NCBI GenBank assembly: GCA_946539475.1
Contig: CAMNHM010000121.1
Span: forward strand, 1-8,299
Direction of reading: 5' to 3'
DNA length: 8,299 bases
Source of the DNA: an uncultured Prevotellaceae bacterium
GTDB taxonomy: Bacteria; Bacteroidota; Bacteroidia; Bacteroidales; Bacteroidaceae
The notes under the pieces were generated by a model. It was not told the origin of the DNA and searched no databases. It was given only the letters and a program-made list of their open reading frames with translations. The translations under genes and the position numbers were made by a program. Positions 6,703 to 8,299 of this stretch are shown here, in pieces (positions within the stretch are counted from its first letter, which is position 1; every line of letters starts with the position of its first letter).

Positions 6703-7581
6703 ATGAAGACTATCTCGATACTGATCCCCACCTACAACGGGACTTGCACGCAGCTGGTCAGCCAGTTGCAGCAGCAGGCGCAGGCCTTGCCGATAGACTA
6801 TGAAATCCTCGTTGCCGACGATGGTTCTACCGACAGCGCCGTCGTCTGTGCCAACCGTGCCATCAACCAGCTGCCCTGCTGTCGCTACATCGAGCGGCCT
6901 ACCAACCAGGGGCGTGCCGCCATCCGCAATTTCCTCGCCCGTGAGGCGCAGTACGACTGGCTGCTCTTCATCGACAGCGACATGTCCGTCGTCCACGACG
7001 ACTTTATATATAAATATGTGTCCCACCCCGAAGCCAGCGTCATCTATGGAGGGGTAAGCATCGGGGGCGATGCCGAGGCACTCAGGGGCAACCTGCGCTA
7101 CCGCTACGAGAAGGCCTCCGAGCCCGACCACACGCTGGAGAAGCGGCAGCAGCAGCCTTACCACGACTTCCACACGGCCAATTTCTGCGTCAGCCGCCAA
7201 GTGATGCTCTCCCACCCCTTCGACGAGCGAATCCGCTGCTACGGCTACGAGGACGTGCTCTTCGGCAAGCAGCTACGCCACGACCGTATCGCCATTACCC
7301 ACATCGACAACCCCATGGGCTTCTGTTCCTTCGAGCAGAATCCCGACTTCATGGCCAAGACCGAAGAGGGCCTGCGCACGCTCCACGCCTTCCGCAGCGA
7401 ACTGCGGGGATATTCCCGCCTGCTCACCCTCGTCGACGGCATCCACCTGCCCGTCGTCCTCGCCGTCATCCGCCTGCTCTTCCGACTCTTCGGCCCGCTG
7501 GTGCGCCGCCAGTTGTGCGGCTCACGCCCCAGCCTCCGCCTCTTCTCCCTCTACAAGCTGGGCTACCTCGTCACCCGCTGA
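6703..7581 (+). CDS. GT2 family glycosyltransferase (GT-A fold)
   Basis: This 292-residue GT2 enzyme has a complete motif set: ISILIPTYNG (4-13), LVADDGSTD (36-44), NQGRAAIRN (68-76), metal-binding DSDMSV in the FIDSDM segment (89-94), FHTANFCVSR (156-165) and the catalytic-region YGYEDVLFG (180-188). The galactosyltransferase-like FCVSR...YGYEDV arrangement is shared with chondroitin-synthase-like and mycofactocin-type GT2 enzymes, but this does not fix the sugar. A hydrophobic helix at about 247-266 followed by arginines (VRRQ) suggests membrane anchoring at the inner face. The gene is a single transcription unit, divergent from rpsP and followed after 63 bases by htpG. It is GC-rich and codes cleanly. 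It is plausibly part of the same glycan pathway as the genes at 1223-5905, though the intervening rpsP makes that link inferential. Confidence 0.88.
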   Translation: MKTISILIPTYNGTCTQLVSQLQQQAQALPIDYEILVADDGSTDSAVVCANRAINQLPCCRYIERPTNQGRAAIRNFLAREAQYDWLLFIDSDMSVVHDDFIYKYVSHPEASVIYGGVSIGGDAEALRGNLRYRYEKASEPDHTLEKRQQQPYHDFHTANFCVSRQVMLSHPFDERIRCYGYEDVLFGKQLRHDRIAITHIDNPMGFCSFEQNPDFMAKTEEGLRTLHAFRSELRGYSRLLTLVDGIHLPVVLAVIRLLFRLFGPLVRRQLCGSRPSLRLFSLYKLGYLVTR

Positions 7582-7590
7582 CCCGTTTTT

Positions 7591-7606
7591 TGGCACGCTT
7601 TTTGCA
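7591..7606 (+). promoter_or_regulatory. Candidate sigma-54 (RpoN) promoter before htpG
   Basis: TGGCACG-CTTT-TTGCA matches the sigma-54 consensus TGGCACR-N4-TTGCW at every defined position, with the -24 GG at 7592-7593 and -12 GC at 7604-7605 ten bases apart. A six-T run overlaps its 5' end. The predicted start would fall near 7617, giving a leader of about 28 bases. No TAnnTTTG element occurs between 7582 and the htpG start. Transcription from such a site would need an AAA+ activator, whose binding site I cannot identify. Confidence 0.6.
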
Positions 7607-7644
7607 TGTCCGTCAGCAGGAACATTCGAAAACAAGACAATAAT

Positions 7645-8299
7645 ATGCAAAAAGGTAACATCGGGGTTACTACCGAGAACATCTTCCCCGTCATCAAAAA
7701 GTTTCTCTACAGTGATCATGAGATCTTCCTCCGCGAGATGGTCAGCAATGCCGTCGACGCCACACAGAAGATGAAGACCCTCGCCGCCAGCGGTGAGTAC
7801 AAGGACGAACTGGGCGACCTCACCGTGCGCGTCAGCATGGATGCCGACAAGGGCACCATCACCATCAGCGACCACGGTATCGGCATGACCGAGGAGGAAA
7901 TCGACAAGTACATCAACCAGATCGCCTTCTCGGGCGTCACCGACTTCCTGGAGAAGTACAAGGACACCGCCAACGCCATCATCGGCCACTTCGGACTCGG
8001 CTTCTACTCATCCTTCATGGTGTCGAAGAAGGTGGAGATCATCACCAAGTCCTACCGCGAGGGCTCGAAGGCCGTGAAGTGGAGCTGCGACGGATCGCCA
8101 GCCTACGAGATCGACGATGCCGAGCGCGCTGAACACGGCTCCGACATCATCCTCTACATCGACGACGACTGCAAGGAGTATCTCGACAAGTCCAAGCTCG
8201 AGGGCCTGCTACAGAAGTACTGCAAGTTCATGGCCGTACCCATTGCCTTCGGCAAGAAGCAGGAGTGGTCGAAGGAAGAGAGCAAGATGGTAGACACCC
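7645..8299 (+). CDS. htpG: Molecular chaperone HtpG (bacterial Hsp90), N-terminal part
   Basis: The frame runs open from the ATG at 7645 to the window end, giving 218 codons of a protein usually about 620-690 residues long; the gene continues beyond the window. HtpG is a cytosolic dimeric ATP-dependent chaperone. The visible part is the GHKL ATP-binding domain. It shows REMVSNAVDA (30-39), with E31, N35 and D38 in the positions that bind water/Mg-ATP; the DHGIGM loop (76-81), where most Hsp90s have DNGIGM; IAFSG (93-97); and the ATP-lid GHFGLGFYSSFMV (114-126), equivalent to GQFGVGFYSAFMV. All ATP-binding residues I can identify are present. The middle and C-terminal dimerisation domains are not in the window. 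A sigma-54 type element lies about 40 bases upstream, which is unusual because htpG is normally a heat-shock gene. Confidence 0.96.
   Translation, partial: MQKGNIGVTTENIFPVIKKFLYSDHEIFLREMVSNAVDATQKMKTLAASGEYKDELGDLTVRVSMDADKGTITISDHGIGMTEEEIDKYINQIAFSGVTDFLEKYKDTANAIIGHFGLGFYSSFMVSKKVEIITKSYREGSKAVKWSCDGSPAYEIDDAERAEHGSDIILYIDDDCKEYLDKSKLEGLLQKYCKFMAVPIAFGKKQEWSKEESKMVDT

Noticed and set aside
6625..7215. Open frame of 196 codons antisense to the third GT2 gene
   Set aside because: It runs across the divergent promoter region and opposite an intact GT2 coding sequence; no motif supports it.
7505..7521. GCCGC-N7-GCGGC inverted repeat upstream of the sigma-54 element, as a possible activator site
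   Set aside because: Five-base GC arms inside GC-rich coding sequence are common by chance; one copy only, with no second site to support it.
7570..7591. Possible terminator GTCA-CCCGC-TGAC followed by CCG and six T residues at the end of the third GT2 gene
   Set aside because: The stem is only four base pairs and the T-run is more convincingly part of the sigma-54 promoter region.
7522..7989. Open frame antisense to htpG and the end of the GT2 gene
   Set aside because: It spans two genes and the intergenic sigma-54 element; the htpG frame on the other strand is unmistakable.

Overview
The window looks like chromosomal DNA from a member of the Bacteroidota, most likely a Bacteroidales/Prevotellaceae-type bacterium. 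The supporting evidence is: promoters that fit the Bacteroidota TTTG / TAnnTTTG pattern, weak or absent Shine-Dalgarno sequences, a porin of the O/P type, a ribosomal protein bS16 with a long Ala/Glu/Lys tail, and an HtpG with phylum-typical wording. The genus assignment is inference.

Layout, left to right. The window opens inside a tRNA-Gly(CCC) gene (+), followed after only 22 bases by an outer-membrane porin (+). Tail to tail with the porin, and overlapping it by 11 bases, lies a polysaccharide flippase of the Wzx/O-antigen translocase type (-). An 84-base divergent promoter region separates the flippase from two translationally coupled GT2 glycosyltransferases (+). The second of these overlaps tail to tail by 26 bases with a GT4 glycosyltransferase (-). 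Upstream of the GT4 gene on the same strand is rpsP (bS16), with a well-formed intrinsic terminator between the two. A second divergent promoter region separates rpsP from another GT2 glycosyltransferase (+). The window ends inside htpG (Hsp90, +), which is preceded by a full-consensus sigma-54 type -24/-12 element.

How the genes fit together: one flippase and four glycosyltransferases make a small surface-glycan locus (LPS O-antigen/core, capsule or glycoprotein glycan; the sequence cannot say which). They are arranged in several short transcription units around housekeeping genes rather than as one long operon. The family calls are solid, but the sugar donors and acceptors cannot be predicted. 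I see no mobile element, CRISPR array, toxin-antitoxin pair or phage gene, and no clearly new multi-gene system. The most unusual signals are regulatory: the sigma-54 element before htpG, the tRNA-porin juxtaposition, near-leaderless glycosyltransferase promoters, and the structured rpsP/GT4 junction.
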